A program made the translations under genes and the position numbers. From contig NC_091968.1 of the NCBI RefSeq assembly GCF_036711975.1, positions 8,928,001 to 8,992,000 of the forward strand: a DNA stretch of 64,000 bases. Reading direction: 5' to 3'. The notes under the pieces are model-generated. The model was not told the DNA's origin. It was given only the letters and a program-made list of their open reading frames with translations, and made no database searches. Below, in pieces: positions 49,614 to 60,725 of the stretch. Source of the DNA: Onthophagus taurus (taxonomy: Eukaryota; Arthropoda; Insecta; Coleoptera; Scarabaeidae). The first letter of the stretch is position 1, and each line of letters starts with the position of its first letter.

Positions 49614-50187
49614 CTATTTTATATCTTCCACTGTTTTTTTACCAAATTTCTTCTTTTCTTTATCTTTCTGATTTTCCTTCTTTTTCTTGCAAACTATTGC
49701 AAAATGGTTTCTTCCACCACATTCTTTACAGGTTTTGCCATACGCAGTGTAAACTCCTTTCTCAAATTCGTGTTTCTTTCCACAAAACAAGCAAGTTTTT
49801 TCTTTACTTTTATTTATTATCTTATTTCCTGAACTATTCTGATCAGATTTCAGATTTTTTATTTTTTGTGCAGTTGATTTATCTACTTTACAGATGTCAA
49901 TAGCTTGTTGCAAAGTCAAATCCGGCTTCAACATCAGCTTTTTTAACATTTCTCTATTTCTCATTCCCAAGAGAATTCTATCTCGATTCAACCAAAGACT
50001 GCAATCGTACAAGATATTCATCAAATGTCTCATTATCCATTTGATTAACATCATTATTGAACATCGCTTTATCATATATTACATTATTTTTTCCACTAAG
50101 GATCTTTCTAATAGCTATTATAACCCTTTGATAAAGGAAGCTGTCTTTATCAAAATCAGATAAATTAAATTGATTGTATTTCACCAT
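49614..50187 (-). pseudogene. Gypsy gag-like region with zinc knuckles
   Basis: The minus strand reads FDKDSFLYQRVIIAIRKIL, then after a frameshift near 50010 GMRNREMLKKLML, TLQQAIDICKVDKSTAQKI, and two Cys/His clusters CLFCGKKHEFEKG and CKECGGRNHFAIVC that bind nucleic acid in Gypsy gag proteins. Confidence 0.75.
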
Positions 50188-50480
50188 GGCTAAGAACTAT
50201 CACAAAAAATATCATTTTAGTGTCATTTTCACTATCTCTCTTTGAAAACAAATTGTATAAAGTAGTGGAAAGTAACCGGTAAATTGAAACCGTGTTGATA
50301 TCGGTAAAGAATTAATGATAATAATAATACAAAAATAACGAAATCATGACTGGATATTGTAAAGGTTGTCGATTAATAATAACACTGAGATAAACCCATT
50401 GTATAAACGACAAACATGCCTCAAAAACAACTAATTAAAGAACATATTCTTCGAAATAAATATTTAATTGAACACAAGAA

Positions 50481-51560
50481 ATGTCTACGTTAAATTTAAT
50501 AAATATTGATGGAGTTGCTTTAACTGAGGACTTTCTTTCCTTAAAGCAAGAACTTGAAAGTTTAGAGACACGAAATGAAGATGTTTGGGTTACAGCGTTT
50601 CCAAAATCAGGTAGAATATTAATACTTTTCTTAAACAATTATTTTATTTACTTTTTAAAGGTTGTACTTGGACTCAAGAAATGGTTTGGTTACTTAAAAA
50701 TAATTTAGATTACGAGAAAGCTCAAGTTATTCTACAGAGAAGATATTCGTTTATCGAGTAAATTTTTATTATTATCCTAGTTTAAGTTTTTACATTAATT
50801 AAATTACTTATTTGTTTCAGTTTTGGGGCGTTTAGAAACGAGACAACAAAATTTATCGAAAAACATAAAATTCCAACCGATTTCTCGGTAACGTCACCGG
50901 ATTACTTAAAAATTATTTCTGAATCGGAAGGAGGAAGATTTATAAAATCTCACTTACCATTTGATTTTCTCCCAACGCAAATTAAAAACGGCACGAAAAC
51001 GCCTAAAATTATTCACGTAATAAGGAATCCGAAACAAGTTGTTCCATCGTATTTTCATCACGCAACGAAAGTTTTTCCATTTTTTGTTGGGTCTTTAAAC
51101 GAATTCGTCGATTGTTTTATTAATGAACAAAGTTGGTGTTATTATTATCACTTTGAATATTTAAAAAGAATTTTTATTTTTATTTCTAGTTCTTTACGGA
51201 GATTATTTCCGAACCGTTTTAAGTTATTGGAACGAAAAGCACCGTTCGAATTTATTAATCATAACTTACGAAGAAATGCATTCTAATTTGTTGGGTGTAA
51301 TAAAAAAGGTTTCAAAGTTTTTGGATAAAACTTATACCGAGGAAGAGTACGAGAAATTATCTAAGCATTTAAGTTTTGACCAAATGAAACTAAACGTTGC
51401 GGTTAATATGGAAGCAATTATTAAAAATAAAGAGTGTCCGTTTATAAGAAAAGGTTCTATTGACAGCTATAAGGAGGAATTAAGCCCGGAAATGATTTCG
51501 AAATTAGATCAATGGATAAATTTGAAAATTAAGAATACCGGGTTGCTTTACGAAAATTAA
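50481..51560 (+). CDS. Cytosolic sulfotransferase (SULT family), 4 exons
   Basis: Exons 50481-50610, 50661-50757, 50821-51131 and 51190-51560 join to 909 nt (302 aa plus stop), the usual SULT length. It transfers sulfate from PAPS to small hydroxyl compounds in the cytosol. Visible motifs: VWVTAFPKSGCTWTQEM (5'-phosphosulfate loop, split by intron 1), IKSHLPFDFLP (catalytic His of the KxHLP block), VIRNPKQVVPSYFHH (3'-phosphate site), FRTVLSYWNEKH, LLIITYEEM and CPFIRKGSIDSYKEEL (RKG motif). Introns are 50, 63 and 58 nt; the third has a weak GTTGGT donor but is required by frame. AATAAA at 51637-51642. Cys replaces the more usual Thr after the PKSG loop. Substrate not predictable. Appears intact. 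Confidence 0.92.
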
Positions 51561-53777
51561 TAAAAAATATATTAATTATTACGTTCTCCTGAACTTATTT
51601 TTATGTCTGGAAATTAAGCATTATGATTATTATATCAATAAAATTTATAAAATAAACCTAATTCATCCAAATTCTTTAAATATTACGATTAAGTAATATT
51701 CATACAGAATAGTAAGGTTATAACAACTATATATATTAAAGTTTTTTATTTTTTACAATATTTTTGTTATTTTTTAATTATTGTAGGGATATTCTTAATT
51801 CCCTTTTGTTTCAGGACACCTCGGCACAATAAAATACTCCTTTAACTTCTTAATTATTCTATTCTTCAAAATACAAAACACACCGACATTTATGTTTTCC
51901 ACATTCTCTTCTTTTTATTATGTTTCTATCGTTACTTTTAATAATAATAATAATAATAATAATCCCTTATTAATTCACATAATACCAAAAGGTGTGGAAA
52001 AAGTCAAATACAATAATTCAGTCAAAATCACAATACTACTTTCTCTTTAAAAAAATCATCTAAGTTATACAGTTTTCTCAAGTAAGTACCCCTTGAGTTT
52101 CCTTTTTAATTGGTGTAATGGTAGTTTCTTAACACTAAGATCCAAGTTGTTATAAATTCGGATTCAAGAGAAAAGAACACTATTCTGCAACCTTGCGCTG
52201 TTAGTGTATGGCGGCACAAAAGGTACTTTCTTTATTCCTCTCGTTTGGTGTGAATGAATCATTTCGTATCTTAAAAAGAATACATTCTAACACATATAAC
52301 GCCCACAAAGTTAAAATTTTGTATTGTTTAATCTGTTGTATCTAAATCTGCATGATTTAGATACAACTGACTCGTGGACTCATACCCAGTACCGCTCTTA
52401 CACAGGACTTTTGGACGATAAATACACGCTTGGCCTCAACCGAATTGCCCCAAAAAATAACGCCGTAGCGCATTCTACATAGTATCCGCACACGCGTAAT
52501 AGGCGCACAATGACGAGTTTACTCCCATATCACGCGAAACACATCTGAGAGCAAAACATATGCCCGACAATTTTGCCGATAGCTCCTCTATATGCAACTT
52601 CCATAAGAGACCCACGTCGATCACACGTCGATCTTCAGTCCGAGAAACCTAAAAGCACTCACGGGTAAAAAGCTTTCCTTTTCAAACGCGATGTGAATCG
52701 GATCACTTCCAAATGTCAGAGTATTAGTTTTACCTATGTTCATTGTCAGATTATTGTCTTCAAACCACGCACCTAGTTTACATAGATTGTTTTTCAATGA
52801 ATGAATTATTGTCTCCCGCTCTTTTTCACTCACTACCAACGTGGAATCATCAGCAAAGAGAATAAGCAGGTCGTCAGTTATCCTCGGTAGCTCATTGATA
52901 TATACAAAAAATAACAGGGGGCCTTATATCGAGCCCTGAGGCACACAACTCTTAACCTTCGTCCACTCCGATCTAATTTTTTTACCATGGTATACACTGA
53001 TATCTCTCAGACAAATATGAAACAAAAAAGTCTAAAGGTGTTCCCTTGATACCCATATTCTCCAGTTTAGCGATCAATGTTTCATGATGTACGCAGTACA
53101 GGGTGTCCCAATTTCGATGTCCGCAGTACAGGGTGTCCCAATTTCGATGTCCGCATAGGCTATCTCCGAAACTAAAAGAGATAGAAAAAAAGTAGCTTAC
53201 ATGTCATGATCTCGTTTTTCGAGAAAATGCTAATGCCGAAAACTCCGAACAGCTATCGTCTTTTGTTTTCGCCCTATCGGCAAAAACTGAAAATTTTGCG
53301 AAAACGACATTCGCGAATATCTCACTTATTATCAAAGATGGAGTATTATAAATAAAACATTATATGGGCAACTTTTTACGAAGAATTCAGTGGCGTAGGT
53401 AGAATTTTTTTCCCATCTTTTATTTTCGAGATTTTAGACGTAACTTTATTTTTTTAAATGGAAATCATAGTTGGCTATGGCTTAAAATAATTTATTATTT
53501 TCTTCTGATAACAAATATATATAGTTTGTGGGGTATATTTCTTATAGTTATTGAATAATTAACAAAAATTCATTTTGTTCTATCTAAAACTAATGTATGT
53601 ATTTAAAAGTTAATATTGCTATGGTGATAACCATAGATACTATAATGCAACATAATGTATCAAATAATTGCCAAAGTTTTTATTTAAAAATTGGATAACA
53701 ACTCTGTCATTATGTGCTGGTACGATGCACCAGCATGTTAAGTGTCAAAATATAATAAAACTGAATAAAACTTTACA

Positions 53778-54500
53778 ATGAATTTCGAAAATTATGAAAA
53801 ATGTAACATGATGGAACGCTATATGTTATCAGATAAGAATGCGACGTTAGCCGCGGAATTTTATTTCACAAGATATCCAGAAAGAAGACAACCGCACGTA
53901 AGAACCTTCAGCCGGTTAGCAGAAAATTTAATAGATATTTGGTCCTTCTCCAAACCACATACAAAAACATACCAAAATGACCTGCAAGAGAAATTGCAAC
54001 AAGACGTCTGACCCAAAAGCCGTTGAAAGCCGAATATGAAAGAAAAATAAGTATAAACCATACAAAGCGGGGCTAACTCCTTATTTACGTGCCGGATATG
54101 TCAATCGAAGATTAGAATTTTGTAGATGATATTTAGAAAAATTAAATAGTCTGCTGTTTGTTCAAAATGTTATCTGGACCGAAGAAGTCTCTGAGTGTTC
54201 AAAGAAGCTTGGAGTTCAATGTATGGTGTGCCTTTTTAGATAATAGAATTTTGCCATATAGTATCTACCATAAAAACTTAAACTCAGAGAAATACCTCAA
54301 TATATTAAGGCAGCACTTGCGCCTTTGGTCGACTATTTGGCACTAAATATGTCTCAAATGATATATTTTCAATATGACGGAGCACCAGCACATAATGCCA
54401 GAGTTGTTAGTGAATTTTTAAATACTACTACAAACTCCTTGCTACAAACTTTGGCAATCATTGGAAACAATGCTTTCCCTCATGGTATGGTTATCACCAT
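53778..54500 (+). pseudogene. Mariner-type transposase, decayed
   Basis: 53778-54011: NFENYEKCNMMERYMLSDKNATLAAEFYFTRYPERRQPHVRTFSRLAENL (HTH start). Frameshifted remainder: a NRRLEFCRWYLEKL-like block near 54100, VWCAFLDNRILPYSIY near 54215, LNSEKYLNILRQHLR, then MIYFQYDGAPAHNARVVSEFLNTTT near 54360-54430 (second Asp in the QYDGAPAH block; the usual residue pair is QDGAP). The last part with the third acidic residue is missing; the sequence passes into a partial third copy of the arm (54487-54545). Confidence 0.72.
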
Positions 54501-54582
54501 AACAACATTAAGTTTTAAATACATACAATAGTTTTAGAAAGAACAAAAAAATTGATACATTATATTCCATCATATGTAGGAT

Positions 54583-54668
54583 GGATACGATTTCCCCCCT
54601 CTACTTGTTCTCAGTGGCTTCCTAGAAAACTAGCCACTGAGAACAAGTGAAGGGGGGAAATCGTATCC
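54583..54668. repeat. Near-perfect hairpin, 37-nt arms
   Basis: 54583-54619 pairs with 54632-54668 with at most one mismatch around a 12-nt loop; outer ends GGATACGATTTCCCCCC and GGGGGGAAATCGTATCC. It lies inside the mariner-type element, outside its coding remains. A short fold-back repeat; could be a small-RNA source if transcribed. Confidence 0.8.
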
Positions 54669-55167
54669 TTTTGTTACAAAAGTTCCGTGCTTTAGTTATC
54701 ACCATAGCAACATTAACTTTTAAATACATACATTAGATTTAGATGGAACAAAATGAATTTTGGTTAATTATTCAATAACTATAAGAAATATAACCCACAA
54801 ACTATATATATTTGTTATCAGAAGAAAATAACAAATTATTTTAAGTCATAGCCAACTATGGTTTCCATTTAAAAAAATAAAGTTACGTCTAAAATCTCAA
54901 AAATAAAAGATGGGAAAAAAATTCTACCTACGCCACTGAATTCTTCGTAAAAAATTGCCCATATAATGTTTTATTTATAATACTCCATCTTTGATAATAA
55001 GTGAGATATTCGCGATTGTCGTTTTTGCAAAATTTTCAGTTTTTGCCGATAGGGCGAAAACAAAAGACGATAGCTGTTCGGACTTTTCGGCATTAGCATT
55101 TTCTCGAAAAACGAGATCATGACATGTAAGCTACTTTTTTTCTATCTCTTTTAGTTTCGAAGATGGC

Positions 55168-55770
55168 CTATGCGGACATCGAAATTGGGACACCTGTACA
55201 TGCCCTAGTTAAATCCATAAACAAGCAGCATGTTATATCTTTCCTATTTAAGTTTTCTATAATATTTTCAATAAGTTGGAATATCGCTCTTGTTGTTGTT
55301 CTTCCCTTAATGTAACCATTTTGTGAGTTATTTAGCAATTTATGTTTAGTTAGATAATTCATTACCCTATTAAAAACCATCTTCTCAATAATTTTTGCAA
55401 TATTTGATATAAGTGCAATAGGTCTGTAGTTTGAAAAATCATTTACTGCATTTTTCTTGAACATCGGTTTAATGATCGTCAGCTTTGAATTGTTAGGAAA
55501 TATTCGCATTGTAAAAGAAATATTTATTATATGAGCAAGAGGCGTGGACAAATAATTCGCACAATACTTTAGTACTCGAACAGAAAAACCGTCCACACCT
55601 ACAGCTTTTGTATTGTTAAGACCCCTAATAGTGTATTCTACCTCCTCACTGTTGATCAAATACATAACAAACGACGAATGTGTCGCCTTAAACATTAGTT
55701 GTATTTTTTGCCTCTTTTTATCAATTTCATTTTCATCAATTGATACAAAATGCTTATTCATAGCATTCAT
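55168..55770 (-). pseudogene. LINE reverse transcriptase, N-terminal half
   Basis: MNKHFVSIDENEIDKKRQK, then SEEVEYTIRGLNNTKAVGVDG (RT block 1), NISFTMRIFPNNSKLTIIKPMFK, NYRPIALISNIAKIIEKMVFNRVMNYL, SQNGYIKGRTTTRAIFQLIE and CLFMDLTRA (first catalytic Asp). It is cut at 55197 by the mariner-type element; the YADD part is at 53098-52621. Confidence 0.82.
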
Positions 55771-55868
55771 ACGTCCACTTCACTGTCAAAATCATTCATA
55801 AATGTTCCCATTAAAGTGTCTTTGTGTTGTTTTCCCTCTTACTTCGTTTACGAAATTCCACATGATTT

Positions 55869-56543
55869 TCATTTTATTGTGAGACTTATTAATTTTATTG
55901 CAATAAAATTGTTTTTTGTGTCATTATTCAAATTTTTTAAATCTGTACAAAAGAACTTATAGAATTGTTTTTCTATTCTATTACTTACAATTCCTTGATA
56001 AAGTTGTCTTTTTATTGCCGATTTTTCCTTTATTTCTTCTGTTATCCAATCGTTACCTTTTTTATTATTGTTTAATACAACAACCTTCTCTTTGCAACAC
56101 TTAGTGACAATAGATGTTAATATGTCACGAAATTTATCATAACATTCGTCCGGTTGATCAATGTCCGTGATAATTGACCAATTCACAAGACATAATTCAT
56201 TTTTTATTTCTTCCATACTGTTTCTATTAATTATTTTCTGTTTCATTTTCATTTGTCTTTCTTTACCCATTGTCGCGACTGGAGTGTACTCGAACATCAA
56301 AACCCTGTGATCAGATAGAGCCGAGTCTATGACTTCTGTTTTATAATCCTCAATATTCGTAAAGATATTATCGATTACAGTTCTCGATTTCTTAGCCACT
56401 CTGGTTGGTTCCTTAATTGTAGGACAAAAATTGTATTTGATCATCGTTTCTATTAAACTCAAATACTTCTTTTTGTTCCTGTTCCAATTCGGCCTTCCTG
56501 GCAAATGATTGTTCTCAATCGACTCAAAAATAATACTAAACAA
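55869..56543 (-). pseudogene. LINE endonuclease C-terminus and linker
   Basis: NHLPGRPNWNRNKKKYLSLI, PTRVAKKSRTVIDNIFTN, IDSALSDHRVLMFEYTP (terminal SDH motif of AP endonucleases), then a basic helical linker to the RT. The upstream catalytic residues are missing because the element is 5' truncated. Confidence 0.8.
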
Positions 56544-56639
56544 AAATTATTCTGAACTTAAATTAAATTTAAATTTTAAACTGGTTTATTAATACATAAT
56601 TTTCTTTTATGAATTTATAGCTTTGTCCCATAATCTCAT

Positions 56640-57345
56640 TCTCGATGGTGCAATTATACCTTCGTAAGGTATTTGTGTGAGCTGATAACCTTCAATATAC
56701 TTTTTTAATTTCATACGGTCCTTTATATTTTGGTAAAAGCTTCTTATTAATTCCTGGTGTTACATCGGTATTTGTTATCATAACATTATCTCCAACTTGA
56801 TACTTATGAGGCTCCTTATGGTGTTTATCATAATAAGATTTATTATAAGCCTGACTTCTTTTAATATTTTCTGAAGCTTTTTCTCGTATTAAGTTTAAAT
56901 CTCGCTCGCCTTCATTTTTACCTTCAAGCATCAATCGCAAATTATCATTGATCTTTCCCCGTTGTTGAACACCATAAAACATCATACTCGGTGTTTCTTT
57001 TGTTGATCAGTTCACAGTATTGTTCATGGCAAATTCCACTTTCTGCAGCGCTCTGTCCCATTTCTTTGGATCTTCTACCAATTTACACAATAATTTGTTT
57101 ACGGATTTATTTACTACTTTAACATGGCCATTTGCCTGAGGCATTCCTGTTGCGATTAATATGTGATTAATTTCATATTCATCAACAAACTTCTTGAATT
57201 CATTTGATGTAAAACATGATCCACGATCCGAAACAATTCTCTGAGGTTTACTATAGGTATCAAAATAAGTTTGTAAATGTTTAATTACTTCTTTGGTATC
57301 CGTTTTCCGACAAGGATATATTCTCAAATATTTTGTAAATCCATC
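56640..57345 (-). pseudogene. Gypsy integrase (second copy), 3' part
   Basis: Minus-strand frames 57369-57007 and 56985-56692: TKYLRIYPCRKTDTKEVIKHL, IVSDRGSCFTSNEFKKFVDEY (second Asp), GMPQANGHVKVVNKSVNKLL (Glu position is Val in GHVKVVN, where GxxERxN is usual), WDRALQKVEFAMNNTVN, a stop, then SYYDKHHKEPHKYQVGDNVMI and LLPKYKGPYEIKKV (C-terminal domain). Cut at 57345 by the Polinton-like element; upstream sequence resumes at 60726. Confidence 0.82.
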
Positions 57346-60300
57346 AGTAGTATAGATTCGCCGATTCAAGAACCTCCTCCTCGAACCTGCGTTCTAGGAG
57401 GAGGTTCTTGAATCGGCAAATTTTTTGGGGGTCAGAGGAGGTTCGATGAGGAGAGGAGGTTCTTGAATCGGCGATTCTTTTGAGGGTCGGAGGAGATTCG
57501 ATGAAGAGAGGAGGAGGTCAATTAACTTGAGAAGGTCATGTTATTTTGACGAAATTATTAAAAATCTATCTTTATTTAGGTTATGTTATTAAAAATTTAT
57601 CTTTATATGTAACCTGTTTACCTAGATGAAAACAATTACTATGTTTATCCTTCGACGCTTCTCAATGAACTGTTAATGTTTTCGATATATCTCTTAATTT
57701 ATTATTATACACAAAGGTATACGGTTTTGAGACATGTAGGTATACAAATAAGTGAGTCATAACTTACCTGCGAGATATTTTTTTGTTTTATTATGTAAAG
57801 GTGTACGGGTATTTAAGAATATGCGAGGAGGTTCTTGAATCGGCAAATTTTTTGGGAGGACAGGTTTGAGGAGGAGGTCAACTAACTTGTTAGTAGTAGA
57901 TGAGTCATGATCCACCTGCGAGATATTTTTTAAGAGCTTCTTAATAAATTTGTCATGCGTTTTGTCTGACGTCTCACGATACAATGACGTGTTAGAACAT
58001 GTATAATAGCCATAAACCTAAATGAATCCACAAATCTCAATTTCATATGAACCCGCCTTAGCTTTCCCTTGCTGTCAATGTTTTCTCCTACGATAATTTT
58101 TTTCGAAAATGATATATACTTTTCTTTATTCTGTGCTATAACGTCCACGTCTTCTTCTTTTAATGCCATATCTTTCACAAACATATGACAATCGTAGTTC
58201 GAAAGATTGTGAAAGAATATCGGTATGAACTTTGGTAATTGATAATTGATGTTACATACAGCATGTGCGGGTCCTCTATACAACCCAGTTAGGTGATCAT
58301 GATCGCACACTTTATTACCTTCTTTTATTTTGTGCGAACAAATGTGACAGATATCCTGCATCTCATGTATTAATCTATCTATAGGTGGTAATGGGAGCAT
58401 TTCTTTTGGTTGGCTTAAATAATTTTTGTATATATTCAGAACGTCATGTTCCAACTTGCTCATGAAAATTTGAGCAGCATTACATCCGCGATATATTTCA
58501 AACTTCGACAATGATTCGTCATATGAACATTTTATATAATATGCAAATGCATAAGGTTCGTGTTTGAAACATTTGACAGAGTATGAATTATCATCGTTAA
58601 GTTCTGTTGCTTCCGCATCGGCGATCGGTTTCTGTAATGCTTCAAAATCTGCATACACCACGAACGGTATTTTTAATTGTCGTTCAAAATTTTCGAACTG
58701 TAGTATATTTTCCTTTTCTTCATTTCCATATTTATTTATTTTCAAATTTGTTGTTGGTAAAATTGCCCTTACCTTGCTGCAATCGTCACTTTGATGACGG
58801 ATAAGTTTATTTTCTGACATAAAGAATACCAAGCATCCGTCGCAAATATACTTTTCATGACCATTCTGCGATGATAGTAATCGAGACAGATTTTTTATCC
58901 AACAATAGTGACTATTCCCGGAATCATTTGTAACCAATAATAAATTTATATGTCTTTCTTCTTTTTGTCGACATATATACATTGTAATTATGTCATAATT
59001 CATAACACCGTCTTTAAAATACTCATTTATTCCATATACATTAATAGATAGTTTGTTCTGCTTTTCAAATACAGGTATATCTCGTAATTTAACTGGAAAA
59101 ACAATATTTGAATAGTCTAAGCCGCAGTCTAGGTAATTCGGATACGAAGATGTCCTCTGTGGTAAACCGTTCGGTTCATGTAGTGCGGATGTTACAGCCC
59201 AAGCAAAACATGCATCATCCGCGTTTTGTATATTTATCACAGCACGCTTTGCTTTTATTTGCGATGGTAGATCGATGTAATTAGATGCTCTGATAGGATT
59301 ATATTTGTTTAAATTTAACTCCATATAGAGAATTTGCATTAAAGTCCATCCTAAATAAAATATTGAAACATTTATTTTTTAATATATAGGTATATTATGT
59401 CACATTACGCTTACCAGAATCTCGGTCCTGGAATTCTGACATTTTTGATGAAATTTCATCAATAAATTCCTTACATATTTTATACAGATCCGACGCTAAT
59501 GATACTACCTTATTTTTCGTATTGAATGATTTTATTTCACAGTCTTCCTTTGATTGTAAAAAATACAAACCAAAACATTCCATATTTAATTTTACATTTC
59601 GGTGAATATCGATTGCGCTTTGTATTAGATTTAGTATTTTTTCTCGAATTCTATGAGAAAATTCATCCAAATCCACAAAAAAACCTTCTTCACTTATTCG
59701 ATAACTGACGATTTTGTCACCGAATGCTCCAGCTATTCTCTCCACTCCGTCATCGATTATAACAAAAGCGTTACGCTTGTGTGCGTTGCTTCGTAAATGT
59801 GCAGAGTAACATTGTCTATTTACATAATCATCGCAAGCCTCACATTTTACTGCTTTTGGAATTTGCGGTGCGTCAAGCTTGATTCTCTTGCCAATACAAG
59901 ATAATCGTTGACGTCTTTTTAAATTGTCAACTCGAGTAAAACTTTTTCCACAATCCTCACACACGACCATTTTACAATTTAATGTTGTACACTTCTACTT
60001 GTTACGAAAGAACTACGTCAATACCACATTTCGCAGGCGTTTATAAACCCTCACCGCTCCTGAAACTTATTGGGAGGAGGAGGATGCATCGAGTGCGTTT
60101 GTATACATGTATATTTATAACTCCGTATACTTCTGCATAATAAATTAAAAAAATATCTCGCAGGTAGATCATGACTCACTTACTAGTATTAAGTTAATTG
60201 ACCCCCTCCTCGAACGTATCCCCCCAAAAATTTGCCGATTCAAGAACCTCCTCGCATATTTTAAAGGTCCGTATACCTTTACACAATAAATTTTAAAAAA

Positions 60301-60725
60301 ATATCCCGCAGGTAGATCATGACTCACTTATTTGTATACCTACATGTCCCAAAACCGTACACCTTTGTGTATAATAATAAATTAAGAGATATATCGAAAA
60401 CATTAACAGTTCATTGAGAAGCGTCGAAGGATAAACATAGTAATTGTTTTCATCTAGGTAAACAGGTTACATATAAAGATAAATTTTTAATAACATAACC
60501 TAAATAAAGATAGATTTTTAATAATTTCGTCAAAATAACATGACCTTCTCAAGTTAATTGACCTCCTCCTCTCTTCATCGAATCTCCTCCGACCCTCAAA
60601 AGAATCGCCGATTCAAGAACCTCCTCTCCTCATCGAACCTCCTCTGACCCCCAAAAAATTTGCGAACCTCCTCCTTGAACCTGCGTTCTAGGAGGAGGTT
60701 CTTGAATCGGCGAATCTATACTACT
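57346..60725 (-). mobile_element. Polinton/Maverick-like mini-element, 585-bp inverted repeats, 6-bp target duplication
   Basis: The ends begin AGTAGTATAGATTCGCC at both sides (inverted) and are flanked by the direct hexamer TCCATC (57340-57345, 60726-60731). Termini starting AG and a 6-bp duplication are Polinton hallmarks. The arms (57346 to about 57930, about 60140 to 60725) are nearly identical, implying a recent insertion. Within each arm are GGAGGAGGTTCTTGAATCGG units in both orientations. At 3380 bp it is a fraction of a full Polinton (about 15-20 kb); integrase, packaging ATPase, protease and capsid genes are absent. It holds one spliced gene. It interrupts a Gypsy integrase. Confidence 0.8.
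57930..59970 (-). CDS. Spliced zinc-finger / PolB-exonuclease protein of the Polinton-like element (polymerase half missing)
   Basis: Exon A 59970-59415 and exon B 59350-57930 join through a 64-nt GT-AG intron (GTAAGC...TTTAG) to 1977 nt, 658 aa. Residues 1-65: two C2H2-like fingers, the first lacking its His pair (CEDCGKSF), the second CEACDDYVN with HLRSNAH. Middle: NIQNADDACFAWAVTSALH. Residues 418-424 YADFEAL is the ExoI motif of family B DNA polymerases; 520-551 is a CHICSHK/CDHDH zinc box like endonuclease VII; 565-572 FHNLSNYD is ExoII. The frame ends just after RFVDSFRFM, at the inner edge of the left repeat, so the palm domain with the catalytic Asp residues is absent. A protein-primed PolB N-terminus without polymerase. 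Uninterrupted frame. Confidence 0.8.

Larger units (their letters stand above)
43930..50190 (-). mobile_element. Gypsy-type LTR retrotransposon remnant, broken by two insertions
   Basis: Minus strand. Gag with zinc knuckles at 50187-49614; a protease-like part about 49600-49232; the start of the RT at 47030-46695 (beyond the mariner-type insertion); RNase H end at 46282-46200; integrase 46060-45268; integrase C-terminal/GPY-F region at 44213-43930 (beyond a LINE insertion). A non-coding segment (46286-46690) replaces the RT core. No LTRs found. Reading frame continues across both insertion sites once one copy of each target duplication is removed. Confidence 0.8.
53099..55196 (+). mobile_element. 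Mariner-type element with ~510-bp inverted repeats, TA target duplication
   Basis: Ends read CAGGGTGTCCCAATTTCGAT (left) and the complement of CAGGTGTCCCAATTTCGATG (right), flanked by TA (53097-53098, 55197-55198). The arms (about 53129-53640 and 54690-55196) share the blocks AGTAGCTTACATGTCATGAT and ATAGGGCGAAAACAAAAGAC. The first 30 bp at the left are tandemly duplicated (53097-53126, 53127-53156). A decayed transposase lies between. Splits a LINE RT. A MITE at 60750-61265 has related ends. Confidence 0.85.
51935..56545 (-). mobile_element. Non-LTR retrotransposon (APE-type LINE), broken by a mariner-type element
   Basis: Minus strand. End of the endonuclease and linker at 56543-55869 (ALSDHRVLMFEYTPV with the conserved His; NDWITEEIKEKSAIKRQLY); RT N-terminal half 55770-55200 (GLNNTKAVGVDGFSVRVLK, NYRPIALISNIAKIIEK, LFMDLTRA); RT second half about 53098-52621 (YLSERY, FADDSTLV-like, NNLTMNIGKTNTLTFG); C-terminal region to about 52400. 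3' end near 51938 with an ATT-repeat tail (plus strand TAATAATAA at 51941-51961). 5' truncated in the endonuclease. Frameshifted in places. Confidence 0.82.

Noticed and set aside
49442..49903. 153-codon plus-strand ORF rich in Phe/Leu/Ser, membrane-like
   Set aside because: Shadow of the Gypsy gag and protease region on the minus strand.
51938..51962. TAATAATAA microsatellite as an independent feature
   Set aside because: It is the 3' tail of the minus-strand LINE.
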